DNA from: Ciona intestinalis
Lineage: Eukaryota; Chordata; Ascidiacea; Phlebobranchia; Cionidae
Length of the DNA stretch: 64,000 nt
NCBI RefSeq assembly: GCF_000224145.3
Contig: NC_020171.2
Coordinates: 755,391 to 819,390 of the forward strand
Direction of reading: 5' to 3'
Shown here: one piece after another, positions 1 through 11,720 of the stretch
Layout: the number at the start of each line of letters is the position of its first letter
How positions within the stretch are numbered: the first letter of the stretch is position 1
Notes under the pieces: generated by a model
Told to the model about the DNA's origin: nothing
Seen by the model: the letters and a program-made list of their open reading frames with translations, nothing else
Databases searched by the model: none
Made by a program: the position numbers and the translations under genes

Positions 1-2
1 GT

Positions 3-1085
3 TTAAGTATGTTTGAAAACTTCCGTGCTTCTGAAAATGATTTCGTGGTTGGTGGTAGATATTCTGCATTGCGGCCCTTGTGTCCCACTCGATGGGCGAT
101 GCGCTTTGAGGCGATTGACATTTTTATCAAAAATTACGATACTATTTTAAACTGGTTGCAAACTGTTGCTACAGATTCGTCGATGGATGGCAAAAGTAGA
201 AGCGGTGCCCGATCTTTCCTATTAAGCCTCGAGAAATTTTCCATTTTTTACTGCTTAAATGTTATGCACATGTTGCTGGAAAAGATACAGCCTGCCCATC
301 GTGCAATCCAAAGCAGGTCTATAAACATAGGTCGCTGCTACCAGTTAATAGAAAACTTGGCTCTAAGTTTCACTGAATGTTTAAACACAACAGAAAAGTC
401 CACTTTTTTTAAAAAATGCGCTTTGTCTGCACTGAAGCTTGGTATTGGATTGCCATCTGTTCCTCGTGGGGTCGCGAGAAGAAGCGCGGCAATTAATGAA
501 GCTGATGGCTCGGGTGATGATGCGTCGTCTTATTACGCCAATCTTTTTGGCGTAATTGTGCAAAGCGCGGTCGATTCACTGCAATCCAGATTCTGCCAAG
601 GAGACATTGAAACAGCCAAGTACTTGGAAGATGTTCTATTGTCAGCCATCGTTGAGAGCAAACCCACACCAAACCTGGAACGTATTTCCAACTTATACAA
701 TTTTGAGCCATCTTGTGTTAAGAGCGAAATTTCAACTCTTACTTTATTTTTAAGAGCAAAAAACAAATCATGTTCAAGTATAAACGAACTTATATGCGTT
801 CTACTTGGCGACTCAACACTGCGCCTGTTGCTTCCCAACATATCTGGCTTAGTGCAATTGTATCTGACTCTTCCTTGCACAAGTTGTGAGGCAGAACGTG
901 CGTTCAGCTGTTTGAAGCGGGTAAAAAGTTATCTCCGGAGCACAATGGCACAGCGACGTCTTAACCATGCTTGTCTGCTTAACATTTATAAGGAGCACTG
1001 CGACATTCTGGACAAATCTAACATCATTAATGAGTGGATCTCCCGCACAGCTACAAGGAAAAACACATTTTACATTTCCAACTAG
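3..1085 (+). CDS. hAT transposase, C-terminal part (5' truncated by window edge)
   Basis: An open frame of about 360 codons is open to the left edge, so the ATG at 9 is probably internal. The region near the start containing CPTRWAMRFEAI matches the catalytic-core section seen in hAT and ZMYM-type proteins. The C-terminal part has the hAT dimerisation motif: LTLPCTSCEAERAFS, then LKRVKSYLRSTMAQRRLNH. This is a cut-and-paste DNA transposase that acts in the nucleus. The visible part has no internal stop or frameshift, so the copy may be young or under selection, but its N-terminal zinc finger and first catalytic residue cannot be checked. A domesticated ZMYM1-like gene is less likely because a plausible transposon end follows about 1 kb downstream. 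Confidence 0.85.
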   Translation, partial: LSMFENFRASENDFVVGGRYSALRPLCPTRWAMRFEAIDIFIKNYDTILNWLQTVATDSSMDGKSRSGARSFLLSLEKFSIFYCLNVMHMLLEKIQPAHRAIQSRSINIGRCYQLIENLALSFTECLNTTEKSTFFKKCALSALKLGIGLPSVPRGVARRSAAINEADGSGDDASSYYANLFGVIVQSAVDSLQSRFCQGDIETAKYLEDVLLSAIVESKPTPNLERISNLYNFEPSCVKSEISTLTLFLRAKNKSCSSINELICVLLGDSTLRLLLPNISGLVQLYLTLPCTSCEAERAFSCLKRVKSYLRSTMAQRRLNHACLLNIYKEHCDILDKSNIINEWISRTATRKNTFYISN

Positions 1086-1327
1086 AGTTGAGCCTTTCGT
1101 ACTTGTTTGATTACAGTTTCGTTAAATTCGTTAATGAATACAAATTTCAAAATCAGCCCCAATATGATGCCTGCTGACTAGTTATGTAATCCTCGTTTTT
1201 AACTGGTTACGAATTAGGCAAGATAAACATAAGGGCGGTTTATTATGAAGCACCACAACGGTAGTCGTTAAACGGAAATAGGGTTAAGGGTCAACATGGA
1301 GACTGCGAAAACAATACAATATAACTA

Positions 1328-1365
1328 CTGATATAGTAACTCTACTATTAGAGTTACTATATCAG
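1328..1365. repeat. Perfect 17-bp inverted repeat with 4-nt loop
   Basis: Arms 1328-1344 and 1349-1365 (CTGATATAGTAACTCTA and its exact complement) flank ctat. It lies in the tail of the hAT element and could form a stable hairpin. Its function is unknown. Confidence 0.85.
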
Positions 1366-1371
1366 CGTGGA

Positions 1372-1448
1372 GTGGAGGACGCATTGGTTCAACGTGGAGG
1401 ACGCATTGGTTCAACGCATGGGGCGCGACCCATTGGCTGCGTCGCGCC
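1372..1448. repeat. 22-bp tandem duplication plus 8-bp-stem hairpin
   Basis: Two identical 22-bp units lie at 1372-1393 and 1394-1415. They are followed by GGCGCGAC (1422-1429) and its complement GTCGCGCC (1441-1448). This is transposon subterminal structure; no coding role is seen. Confidence 0.75.
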
Positions 1449-2380
1449 TTATTTTTTAGGATTGCTTGTTTTTCTCACATTTGCGGTTAAACTAAATGTA
1501 ATTTACCTATTAAACAGGGCAACAGGCGGTAATAAACAACCTAAACATGTTCCAGAAGTAGCACTGATTTATATTTACGATGTTTTCCTCAGCCAAGCAG
1601 CGTGTTTGTTACGAAATAGTAGGGATTCACACGTGGATTCATTGCATCATAATAGCGATTGTTTAACCTGGCAATTCATTACGACATAATAGCAATTCAC
1701 ACGTCGATTATTTGCGTCATAATAGCGATTGTCCCCTTGATTATTTAGCCTGCAGGTGCTTGGAAGCAGGTTGAATATTTGCCTTTTCACGCGCATAAGT
1801 AAAGTATAGATATGTTTGCAAAAAATACTTCGTACGCGCGTAAAGTAGCGCCTCGGTTTCAAAAACTCACTGATAGCAAGCGAACACAGCAAGCAGATTA
1901 GTGATTTGATAAACATATTATTTTCGGGAAAAAGTGACTGCTTTTGTATTGCTGTTTGTTCTCAACGCAATCTTGTATGGCTTAAAATATTACGTCAATT
2001 GGCTGTGCCGCATAACTGTAACTCGCGCCCTTTGGGCCGTGGTATATCTAAACAATTTTATGGTCGCAACCCCTGTGTTTTTCAAAAATCGACGCCACTG
2101 CTCTATCATATGGATATATATATAATATATATATGATGTTACGTATTTGTCACGCAAAGAGTGTTGCATTTAACTTATGTAATAACTTTGCAATTATTTT
2201 TTCTTATAACTCTCTTGTGTATTCGCTTTATTTCAAAATTAATTTATTTAGAAAGTAATAACGCCTAATAAATAGCACGCAATTAGTTAAATTAGTATAT
2301 TAACAACAACTAAATTGATTGTGTTTACAATACATTACTTGTATTACTCTTTGCCTGTAAAATGATTAACACTTCTAATC

Positions 2381-2576
2381 ATATAGTGGGGTGGGGGAAA
2401 GTAGGACACCTTTTTATTCTATTTTCGCGTCCTATTTAGTAGTAAACAAAATGCATTTAAAGAATTCCTTATCCTCGCGAAATCCATAGACCGTTGTTAA
2501 TTGTTTAAAACACGATCGGGATATTTGAATATCAATATGTGTTAAAGGTGTCCCATCTTCTCCCACCCTACTATAA
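2381..2576 (+). mobile_element. GGGTGGGG-type MITE, full-length copy
   Basis: This copy is about 195 bp with terminal inverted repeats: TAGTGGGGTGGGGGAAAGTA at the left and the complement of TAGTAGGGTGGGAGAAGATG at the right, flanked by TA-rich sequence. The interior has the family landmarks TAGTAGTAAAC, CATAGACCGTTGTTAATTG and AACACGATC. There is no coding capacity, so mobilisation would need a transposase from elsewhere. Confidence 0.8.
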
Positions 2577-3563
2577 TTGTTAGTTTGTTATGTCTGCTAT
2601 TTAGTTATTACAGTCCTAATCTTACAATGCATCCCTAAAAGGCGATATACAAAACCATATGTAAACGCGCTTTTCTATAAACGCTATTTGACCGTTGCGT
2701 CATAATATGCACTATGACGTCATTTAGATACCGAAATAAAAACGAAAACCATTTTTAGATTTTTGCAGTTTTACTATCTTACGGGCTCTACTCTATTTTA
2801 GGCTCCAAATTCAAGGTCCCTACCGGGCCTCTCTGTAGAACCCCACCCATATAAAATAGTATATATAGGTCAGAATATACAACGTATGTGTATAGTGTAT
2901 ATACTAACTACCCGTATAATACTACCCCGCTAGAATAAAGACGTGAAAAATTAGTATCTGATTAATATCATGTTTTCTTTTGTTTCCGTCCCATACGTAT
3001 TTATTACAACTATGACGTACACGCGTGCAACAATTACGTTTTCTTTACAATCAATTTCAAAAAGCAAGAAGTTTAACCTATACTGCTACGTGCATTTCAG
3101 TTTTCGTTTTTCGGTGTTAAATTTACTATCTAGAAAGACTATACTAGTATAGATGTATAGTTATTTTTGCTAGACAAAATATCTTGCTGTTTTGAACAGT
3201 TTTGCTAAAATTTAGTTAAATTTTTGCCATCAGGCGTATAGACGTGTATTTCAATCGTTGTTATATTAACGTCAAATTTAATTGTTATATATACTTCTAC
3301 AGTGCTTTTTATATTACAGCGTTCGCTACAGTCGAGTTAACAATACGCCTTAAAAGTTTAAAACACAATGTAAGCATATTTAGGTTTCGGAAATTGCAAT
3401 AGCTGTTGTCATATTTAGAAAGATATCCGTATATGTCAATCTATCGTTTCAATGTTGTTGTCCACTTTACCGCACATAAGCGTGTACTTATTGTGTCAAT
3501 GGCACTTAAACCGCGTTTACAAGATCGGTGTTTTACATACGAGCATTTATACGGCCGCGTTTA

Positions 3564-3690
3564 ATAGTAGGGTGGGGTAAAATGGGAAACTATACTTTTA
3601 GCACGGAATATCCCATATTTCCTGATCGTGTTTTGAATAATTAATAACACTTTTTGTCGCGAGTACACGGTTATTTAGTTGTTTGAACGA
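3564..3690 (-). mobile_element. GGGTGGGG-type MITE, truncated
   Basis: It starts with TAGTAGGGTGGGGTAAAATG and continues with the reverse-orientation interior (CTGATCGTGTTTTGAATAATT). The far terminus is lost. Confidence 0.65.
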
Positions 3691-4160
3691 AATGCTTATA
3701 ATGTTTGTAAAGTTTAACATATTTTTGTTTATTCTGTTTCACTATTAAGTTCATATTTATTCTATATTATGTCTTGGGTCCTACGGCGAAATACGCAATG
3801 CTACTTAGAATTAAGCCAGATTTGGCATGTGTTTCCAGAAAACAGTTTTAATTTTAACACGTCTATTATGTTTTCAGTGTAAGAATGTTATGTTGAATTA
3901 TATAGTAAAGCCCCTTGTAGTTTAAATTGAGTCGCGTCGCAGCCTAGTCACGTATAGAGACTTAAACGTCACGTTTTCTTGACCGATCTTATGCAATATT
4001 AACGTTCTCTGTGCATATATTTACTTTATTGTGGGGTCTTTTGTCTGGTTCTTTGCGTTTTTCAATATTATTTTAAATTTGCAATAATACTTGTGTAAAT
4101 AAAGTTTTGCGGTATGCCAGACTAAACATCGGGTTTTAGTAAAATGTACGTCAATTTTTA

Positions 4161-4369
4161 TATAGTACCACCGTGGGATAAGATGCCATCTGATAGATGG
4201 GAAACTGTCAGTATCTAAATCTCCTGGTCGTGTTCTTAACAATTAACCACGCTCTTTTAAAGTCGCGAGACCACGGTTATATAATTCTGTGAATATTCTT
4301 TGTTTACTATTAATTGAGACGATAAAAAAGAATAAAGTCATTTCCCATCTTACCCCACCCTACAATACT
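4161..4369 (-). mobile_element. GGGTGGGG-type MITE, diverged copy
   Basis: Both ends are recognisable (TATAGTACCACCGTGGGATA and CCATCTTACCCCACCCTA). The interior contains GTTTACTATTAATTGAGACG, showing reverse orientation. Confidence 0.7.
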
Positions 4370-6274
4370 ACTCACGTAGTAATTTAAGTCTAGCCAAATT
4401 GCAGACTAAATACATTGGATTTCCGTTTCCGTAGCAATACAATACAATACTAGTTGTAAATATTGTTTGTACTTGAAAATATATCGCGTATTACGTTTTA
4501 GCGTGGGGGGTATAGCTAAATTGAATGTTACAACTTAAGGGTACTTCAAATATATTCAAGCGTACACCGCAAATAACAATATCACTCTACGCCGTTGTGG
4601 TATACTTAAATAATTCATACCGACAGGGCGCATGATGTATTACACACATGGCGGCCGTATTTCTTAACTGTTTAATCTAAGTTCGCATGTAAGATACGGG
4701 AACAGATGTGTTACGAAATAATGGTGTTAAATTGGCACTATAGCGTACCATTTGTAACTGTCAGTCACTGGAAACTATTGTGCCAAAACAAAGTCCTTTC
4801 CCAGCGCTACAACCCACCTTTTGTATTGTACTGTGTAACTTTAAACTGTGGCTTGAGGTACATTAGGACTCTATATCGTTTTAAGTGGAATACAAAGTAA
4901 ACGAAAGCTCCCATGCTTCTACACTGTGTATTTAACACCACAAAACCGGCCAGTGTTTCCGAAAATTTTAATCTCTAGTGTTTCCTAAAAATTGTATTTT
5001 CGAAAAAGTTGTATTAACCCAACAAAACTGACAAGTGTTTCCGAAAAATTCGCTCCATATTTGCCACAGTTAAAATAAAACCACTAAACGTATGTTTTGC
5101 AACACTGGCACCGGTTTGTAACCCTACTTCGTGCCCATTGAAAGTGTATTATTCAACTATAAGTTACTATTTATAGACTTCGCTGACGTAGAATTGCAAC
5201 TTTAGCAAACAGTAAACCAAATCTTATTAAAATTAAATGTTTAATTTTGAGCCAAAACACGTTTTTCCTGTATATTTATACATTAAATAAAATAGAGAAA
5301 AGTACTATAATGGATTTGTATTGTATATAAGAAATCTTGTAGTGTCGTATATACACCCGCTTTTCATTAGATTTAAATGTTTAATTCTGAACCAAAACAA
5401 TATTTTCTATTCAGTTAGAGCAAAAAAAGAGAGCAAAATTCAAATGTATCTGTTTTTGTACTATAGCCGGTCTTTGCCGGGTAGTTTTTCATTAAATTCT
5501 AAACCAAAGCAAGATTTTTTAAGTAAAATCGAGCAAAATTCAAATATTTGAAGTAATAAAATTGCAAGTGTTTTGCAAAAAAAAGTACGTTTTGCTGTAA
5601 AGATTTTGATGTAAAATTTTTGACATGTAATATACTAATATATGGAATAGCAATTCTTCTGCTAATTTCATGTGTTAGCAGTTTTTAGCTTTAAGTAATA
5701 TCATATAAAAATTTTGGACCATTTCACCATATTACACACCGAAACTACTTTGTAAATTCGCTCTATTTTGTCCGATTTTAAAGTCAAAAATCCCCACAAT
5801 TTACATACATATAATAATTTCATATTAACATGTAACGTAACTAGTCATAACATAATACGAAACTTAGCTCTGACGTGGAACGGATTTTAAACTGCTTATT
5901 ACGCCATTTAATCGGGACGAATTTTCAATTTCAAAGTCCAATTAGAATTAAAACCACTATTTAATATCTAGCTATTCATACAGTACTATGTATTATTACA
6001 TTAAAAGTAACTGAAATACCGATATTGTAGTATACATCGTCATTTGATGTATATACATGACGTATTTTTATTTTGCTTGACGTAGAAAAACTCAGCCGTC
6101 AGAGGGCGATAATAAGCAAAACATGTGACTGAAATTGTAAGGGCTTTTGCGAATTGCGTGTGTCGTCTATGCGTACTTCCCCATTATATTTTAAACAGTG
6201 TTAATATAGGCGTTAAGAAGTAAAGCCATAAGCTACTAATAGCCCTTGACAATGTGTATAACCGGTATAATTCT

Positions 6275-6825
6275 GTTATCCTACGAGGCAAGCCATGGGA
6301 CCTAAGATTAGGGTAGAGTTGGCCCATTACTCCAACCCCCAGGGTGCTTCATTAGTGACCACTGGGTTGGAGCAATGTCCGTTAACTGTCTTACCAAAAA
6401 AATACGGTTTTACAATGATACTGTTATGTAATACACCCCACATAAATGTATTTACAAAACTTTGACCGGCAATTACGTTCTTAAAAAGGTCCAATCCTGT
6501 AATAACAGCCGTCTGCTAAGCTACTGAATATACAATAGCTTTCCGCCCTAACAGCATGCAATTCTAGCAACCCTGTAATTCAAACACAGCATACACACGT
6601 AGTAATAATACGTTGCAGTATAGCTCACTGACAAGGACTTCCGTGTACAGTGTATACGTTCACTGTTCAGTCATAATTAAACAGTTAAAAGAAGGAATGA
6701 ATGTAACTTGGTTTATCCTCGCGTGGCGGGGGAACAACGGTCGTTATAACATGGGTGTTCTGTTTCATACACCTCGTGCACCCTTACGAGTTACTACGTA
6801 TGTAACTTTGTATGAGATTTTTTTA
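6275..6825. repeat. SINE-like repeat fragments
   Basis: 6275-6405 contains GACCACTGGGTTGGAGCAAT, and 6690-6825 contains GTTATAACATGGGTGTTCTG and TCATACACCTCGTGC. Both segments recur in the introns of the genes further on (17.2, 18.3, 27.3, 34.5, 39.5, 45.8, 47.1, 58.9 and 63.6 kb). Some copies start with a tRNA-like head, so this family is read as a tRNA-derived SINE. Confidence 0.6.
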
Positions 6826-7667
6826 AGGATAAAATTGGCTTGACTTGATTTTTGTCTGTTACGTTTTCGTAACACCAGATCCTTCAAGAAGCTACTATAT
6901 TTCATAATCTGATTAGGGGCCTGGTATCAAAAAGTCGGTAACCATCAATCGGCAGTAACTTAATGTCTAATATCCCCCAGCGTATACCATGAGAAAATCC
7001 GCCAAGCGACACGAACTTGTAAACAAGTCTCGAATTAAGACCGTCTTGCTTTATATAAACATACAGGTTCTAGTTACAGCAGCGGTAATCGTAACCAAAT
7101 CCGGGGCCTTATTGTTTAGACTGTCAGATAATAGTAAACTAATTTACCAGGTGCTAGAATAAGTCCTGTATTATTCTATTAATTTATGTTTTTGGTTATG
7201 TCCTACAGCGAGGCATCGGTTATGTCCTACAGAGAAACACGCTATATTATTTAAAATTTAGGACAGAGTTGACCCATTGTTCCCTAAAAATCATCTTAAC
7301 CTAATAATTTAAAGCATTTTTAAAAATATTTTTATAGTCATTTTTTTTGTTATGATTTCTCATTAAAACTTTACTTCAATTTTTATCAGACATTTTTACT
7401 GCCAAAAATGGGGAACTATTTTTTATTATCTGTTTTCAATGTTACGTCATATGTGAGAAAGTGGTTGTCGGTATATCGAATCACCCTACATTGCCTATAC
7501 TGTGTCTCTTAGAGCCGGTTTCCGAATATGTGGTAAATTTCGCTGGAGAATTAAGTTCAATTTGTGGAGAAAGTTGGTAATACTTTGTGGCTTTGGGCTG
7601 GAGTTGCTTACTCGTTGATAATGGTTTGTGAAAGTGGAACAGAAAGTTATTGTTGGGTTGAGAATAG

Positions 7668-7950
7668 TGTTAAGTGAAACCGTGAAAGTGTTTGTATACC
7701 TGTATGCCTTGAAACCGAAAAGTCTGTAGTTCTTCTTTATTGGCATAGTCAGGAGTTTTGTTTTGAATAGTGGACGTATATATATTGTATGTTGGGGTAA
7801 AATGGTCCATGGAAATTGTTCTGTTGAGATATTTTAGGTGTTAAGTGAAACTGTGTGTAGAACTGTGCGTCTTGAAACCGAAAAATCATTGGTTTGTTTT
7901 TAATAGTTAGCAGAGTCAGGGTTTTGTAGAAATTGTACCTAATACACAAC
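7668..7950. repeat. Imperfect ~175-bp tandem duplication
   Basis: GTTAAGTGAAACnGTG followed by CTTGAAACCGAAAA occurs near 7670 and again near 7840, with similar sequence between. The second unit includes a TTGGGGTAAAATGG end fragment of the MITE family. Confidence 0.5.
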
Positions 7951-7955
7951 GTATC

Positions 7956-8135
7956 TAGTGATTGGGGTAAGATGGTCCGTGTTTTGTTCCGTTTTATCGT
8001 TCAATTTGGTATTAAAAAAAGAATGTTTACCGTATCCTCACGACTCTCAAAATTCGTTATTAACTGTTAAAAACACGATTAGGAAACATTGGATACTACG
8101 TGCTAACGGGATCCATCTTACCTTATAGTACTATA
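7956..8135 (+). mobile_element. GGGTGGGG-type MITE, diverged copy
   Basis: The left end is TAGTGATTGGGGTAAGATGG. The interior has CCGTATCCTCACGACTCTCA and AACACGATTAGG, and the right end is CCATCTTACCTTATAGTACT. Confidence 0.7.
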
Positions 8136-9014
8136 ATATAGTTTTTTTTACACCTGTTTTGATCTAAAGTGTTTTGACCTTCACTGGGGCTCCAAATAGA
8201 GCCTCAGTTAAAGGGCATTTTATATTCGACCGACTCTGTAGCGTCGTATTAGTTGTAAGTGGTTCAATGTAGTTCAGTTACAGCCAGTCTATCGTCTCAA
8301 GTGTATAGCTATGTTTTAAGATTTGACGTTCACGTTTTAACTGTATTGACAAAGCTAGTCGTTTTTAAACTGGGTATCTTTTTAATTTTTTAAATCCTTT
8401 TTTTTTGCATTAAGAAATACAACTTTTTATTATATTCACTCTTATGTAGTATTGTAGTAGTAACGAAACACTAATTTAACTGTTTTAGTATTGTTTAATA
8501 AAGTCGTTTGTTTTTTTAACTGTGCATTTTTTTCAAAGTCAGTTTTTATTTTGTATTATATCGATTTTAGGCTTTTTTGTAGGCTACCTCGCTATTGCAT
8601 TGGTAAATGTAATTTTAGCAATAAATGTAAACGACAAACGTCGTTATTAAATCCCTATATTTCTACTTTTTCGCACGTCTATCAAAGATTTCTAATTGAT
8701 TTGCGACAAAAAAGGTTTAAGCATTTAAACTAAACCCATAAAACCCCTTTGTTGTTGTCACGTTATAACACTGAGCGTGATTATATATTAGCAGAAAACA
8801 AAACATTCTTTGCATGCCCACGTTTCTGGCGAGCGTGCATGAGGTACGAGCTAATTATAGATGTCAGTTGAACTCCTCGCAACCCTCGCATATTCACTGA
8901 TGCGTATCGTGTGTGTAACTCGGCTTTGTGTGCATGTTGCTACTACAGATATTGCGTGCCACGCACACTTTAAAGGGGTATTATTTGGGGGTCCAATACA
9001 CGTTGCTTTGAAGC

Positions 9015-9222
9015 GTATAGTAGGGTGGGGGAAGATGGGACATCTTTTCGTTCTATTTTTTCTACGTCCAATTTACTAGTGAACATAGAACAATCAAAGA
9101 ATTATAAAACCGTATCCTCGGGATTCTCATAAACCGTTGTTAATTGTTTAAAATACGGTCAGGATATATATTTGGATATTTATGCGCTAAAGGTGTCCAA
9201 ACTTCCTCCACCCTACTATATA
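9015..9222 (+). mobile_element. GGGTGGGG-type MITE, full-length copy
   Basis: It has intact termini TATAGTAGGGTGGGGGAAGA and CTTCCTCCACCCTACTATA, with a standard interior. Confidence 0.8.
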
Positions 9223-9496
9223 ATTTAAATCTTAAAATTACTAATTTATAGTAAAAAAACACAAAACAGTTTCTTTGTCCTTTAAACAAGATATATATAC
9301 TAGTTTACAGTTTTATAAAAATTATAATCCTTTAAACAATGTATATATACTAGTTTGTAATAAAACATAATAATAAATAGTTATAATTGTGGTAGGCATT
9401 TCAATTGCAACAGATACGTTTACTAAAATTCTCTTTTTTGTGGTTTTTAGTATTCTGTACTTCTGGTTTATGTACCTTTAATTTAAAAGCCATACA

Positions 9497-9651
9497 TAGT
9501 ACTGTGGGGTAAAATGGAATACTGTTATCACCTGATACCCATATTTCCTGATTGTGTTTTTAACAATTAACAACGCTGTTTAATGTCTATGTTTACTACC
9601 AAATGAGACGAGTAAAGAAAATAAAACACGTCCCATCTAACCCCTGCTATA
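9497..9651 (-). mobile_element. GGGTGGGG-type MITE, internally shortened copy
   Basis: The ends are TAGTACTGTGGGGTAAAATG and CGTCCCATCTAACCCCTGCT. The interior GTTTACTACCAAATGAGACG shows reverse orientation. The middle is about 40 bp shorter than in full copies. Confidence 0.7.
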
Positions 9652-11029
9652 TTTTTGGTAATATTTTTGTAAAATGCAATTCAATGAACGAATAAACGTA
9701 TAGATTTTAACGTGTAATATAAAAACGCGGTTACTGCCTTTGATAATGTTCATACAGACAACTTATTGACACATTTCATTGGAAAAGTACTTTTAATCCA
9801 CTAACGTTATGCCCCCCTACTGATATATGTCTCCACAACTCATTATAGTAAATTGTCTCTTTCTCTGGCCAGTCTCATAGGAGACCATATTCCTTGATCT
9901 CGAAAATTTACATTGTTTTCCTGCGCTGTTATATTTAGAAACCGCCACCGTTATTTGCGCAAATTATAAATAGAATATTATAACTTCACACTTAATAAAC
10001 TGACACATACACATATATAATTCAAAACGTCACAATTTAACTGTCAAAAGAGCCGCAATTTTTATCTTCGTGGCAATTAAACCGCAAAAATGCTCCGCGT
10101 GAGTTTTTATTTAGCTACAAGTTCGCCGTAGCGTGAGTGCAGCTAATTCAGTTATCATTTGATTGGCATTTGGCATTTCTGTTATTTGCGTTGCAGAACT
10201 GAATGCATAATGACTGGCATGACATACGGCTTAGTCACATTGCATTCATCGGTTTCTACGTATCTATATGAGGTGTTATATGCGTTATGGTTTAAAATAG
10301 CTTTTCCAAACTCGGAAACGTAATGTCCATCTTTCCAAGTGACTTACCACTTCCGCACAGCAACTATGACGTCACAAACCAATTTGTCTATGCTGACTCA
10401 TTAAGAAAAAACACGATTTATGAAACCAAAAAAATTACCGCATAAAACCCGTTCAAGTTGGCGGAATTTTTAATGGTTATTTTACTCGCTAATTATAGCT
10501 TTATGCTTCTAATGCGCAATTTCAAAGCGAAAATCACGTATTACATAATACACTACGTAGAACAATAGCTGTACTTCGTTTCACAGTAAAGCGTTTTGTG
10601 TAGTCTGCTGTTTAATCGAAAATTACGTTACTTATTGTATAGCCTATTGTTTTAACGCGTATTGTGACTTACATGTTTCACTACCTTTAAAAAACACGCT
10701 TTGTTTCTATATTGTTTATATATAGCAAATCGAAGCTATATTATGCCAGTGAATAACCAATAACTCTAGTCAGAGCAGTTTTGCCAAAGAGTATGAAAAA
10801 CGAGCGTAGCAATTAATCTTTTTCACTTTTTGTTTGTGTTGATTTATATTGTAAATACTGCAGTGTAGTTATTTATTTTAACCGAGTTATTGCGTTATGT
10901 TTAACCATTTATATTAATTATAGTGTAGTATTTATCAAAGAAAGTTCATTATTATATCGTCAGGTTGTCTCATTACTCAGTCCTCAGTATTAGCTTTACC
11001 TTTTTTTGTGAAGACGACCTGAAAGTTAA

Positions 11030-11140
11030 GCACCGTGTAGTTAGTGCGGTTGAGGTGTAGCCTCTTAGTCTGGGCTCACGCCAAAGCCTAGGGTACGATG
11101 CCCTTACTAAAACTCGACGCTCTTAATTTGAGATAGCGTA
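11030..11140 (+). other. Structured GC-rich segment with weak 5S rRNA-like motifs
   Basis: It contains CTGAAAGTTAAGCACCGT and then GTTAGTGCGGTTGAGGTGTA, resembling in order the intermediate and C-box parts of a 5S rRNA gene, followed by short self-complementary stretches (AGGGTACGATGCCCT). The spacing between the two motifs is about five bases shorter than in 5S, and the rest does not align by eye. It may be a 5S-derived SINE remnant or chance. Confidence 0.2.
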
Positions 11141-11393
11141 GTTATAAGTCAATAAGTCAATGATCATGATCTTTTAAATTTCGAGTATATATATGAAATA
11201 TATAATGTTTTGGGGGGGGGGGGACTTTTTAATGTTTTTGATGCAAAATAAATGCCAAATGTAGTAACTAATAAGATATGTAAAAGATCTTTATCTTTTG
11301 AAATTATTAATGGAATAGAATTGTTTAACTTTTGGGAAATTACCTAAACAGATAATCTTGATTCGCCCTCTTCACGCTTCAATGCGTGCAATA

Positions 11394-11720
11394 TGACGTC
11401 ACAATAACACCGTCACTCGCGCCAAATGAAATTTTTTTGTCGTCGTACACCCGTGGCCGTTACGCGTCGCCGACCTAGCTGTCACAACGATCGAAAACAC
11501 GCCGGCGGCGATCGGCGCTGTCACAACACCAATACCTGTGAAAATCGAGCGCAAAAGTCGTCTCTCTTTCTTACGAATTTTTCTGCATTTTTTTGACGGA
11601 TTTTCGTGTCCAGCAAGCATAGATGAGCATAGGAATGTAAACATGTAGATTACGCCTGTCAGCGTGCTTGCCTGTCCGCATTATCGTACAGTTGATACAC
11701 GGTGACTAATAGGCGCTGCG
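11394..11720. promoter_or_regulatory. CpG-rich patch with a CRE-type palindrome
   Basis: TGACGTCA stands at 11394-11401, followed by about 300 bp much richer in CpG than the surrounding AT-rich DNA. It contains an 81-codon minus-strand frame (11399-11644) with a basic stretch and one hydrophobic segment. It could be a promoter (for instance of the RAPGEF gene to the right) or a small exon; neither is proven. Confidence 0.25.

Larger units (their letters stand above)
1..2100 (+). mobile_element. hAT-superfamily DNA transposon, right-hand part
   Basis: The window opens inside a hAT element. It holds the 3' part of the transposase gene (to 1085), about 1 kb of non-coding tail and a right end at 2090-2100 reading GACGCCACTG, which on the other strand is CAGTGGCGTC, a typical hAT terminus. 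The next eight bases (2101-2108, ctctatca) would be the target-site duplication. The left end lies outside the window, so the duplication cannot be confirmed. The tail carries a perfect palindrome (1328-1365), a 22-bp direct repeat and a GC-rich hairpin (1422-1448), and no further convincing gene. Confidence 0.75.
2101..11390. other. Non-coding, repeat-rich stretch without a recognised gene
   Basis: No open frame here is longer than about 85 codons and none resembles a known family. The stretch holds MITE copies (entries below), a SINE-like repeat in two parts (6275-6405 and 6690-6825) and an imperfect tandem duplication (7668-7950). It could be intergenic, or part of a long 5' intron of the RAPGEF gene, whose first exons I could not find. 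Confidence 0.6.

Noticed and set aside
1372..1689. 105-codon plus-strand frame with a non-ATG start
   Set aside because: It begins in a 22-bp tandem repeat inside the hAT tail and has no family resemblance.
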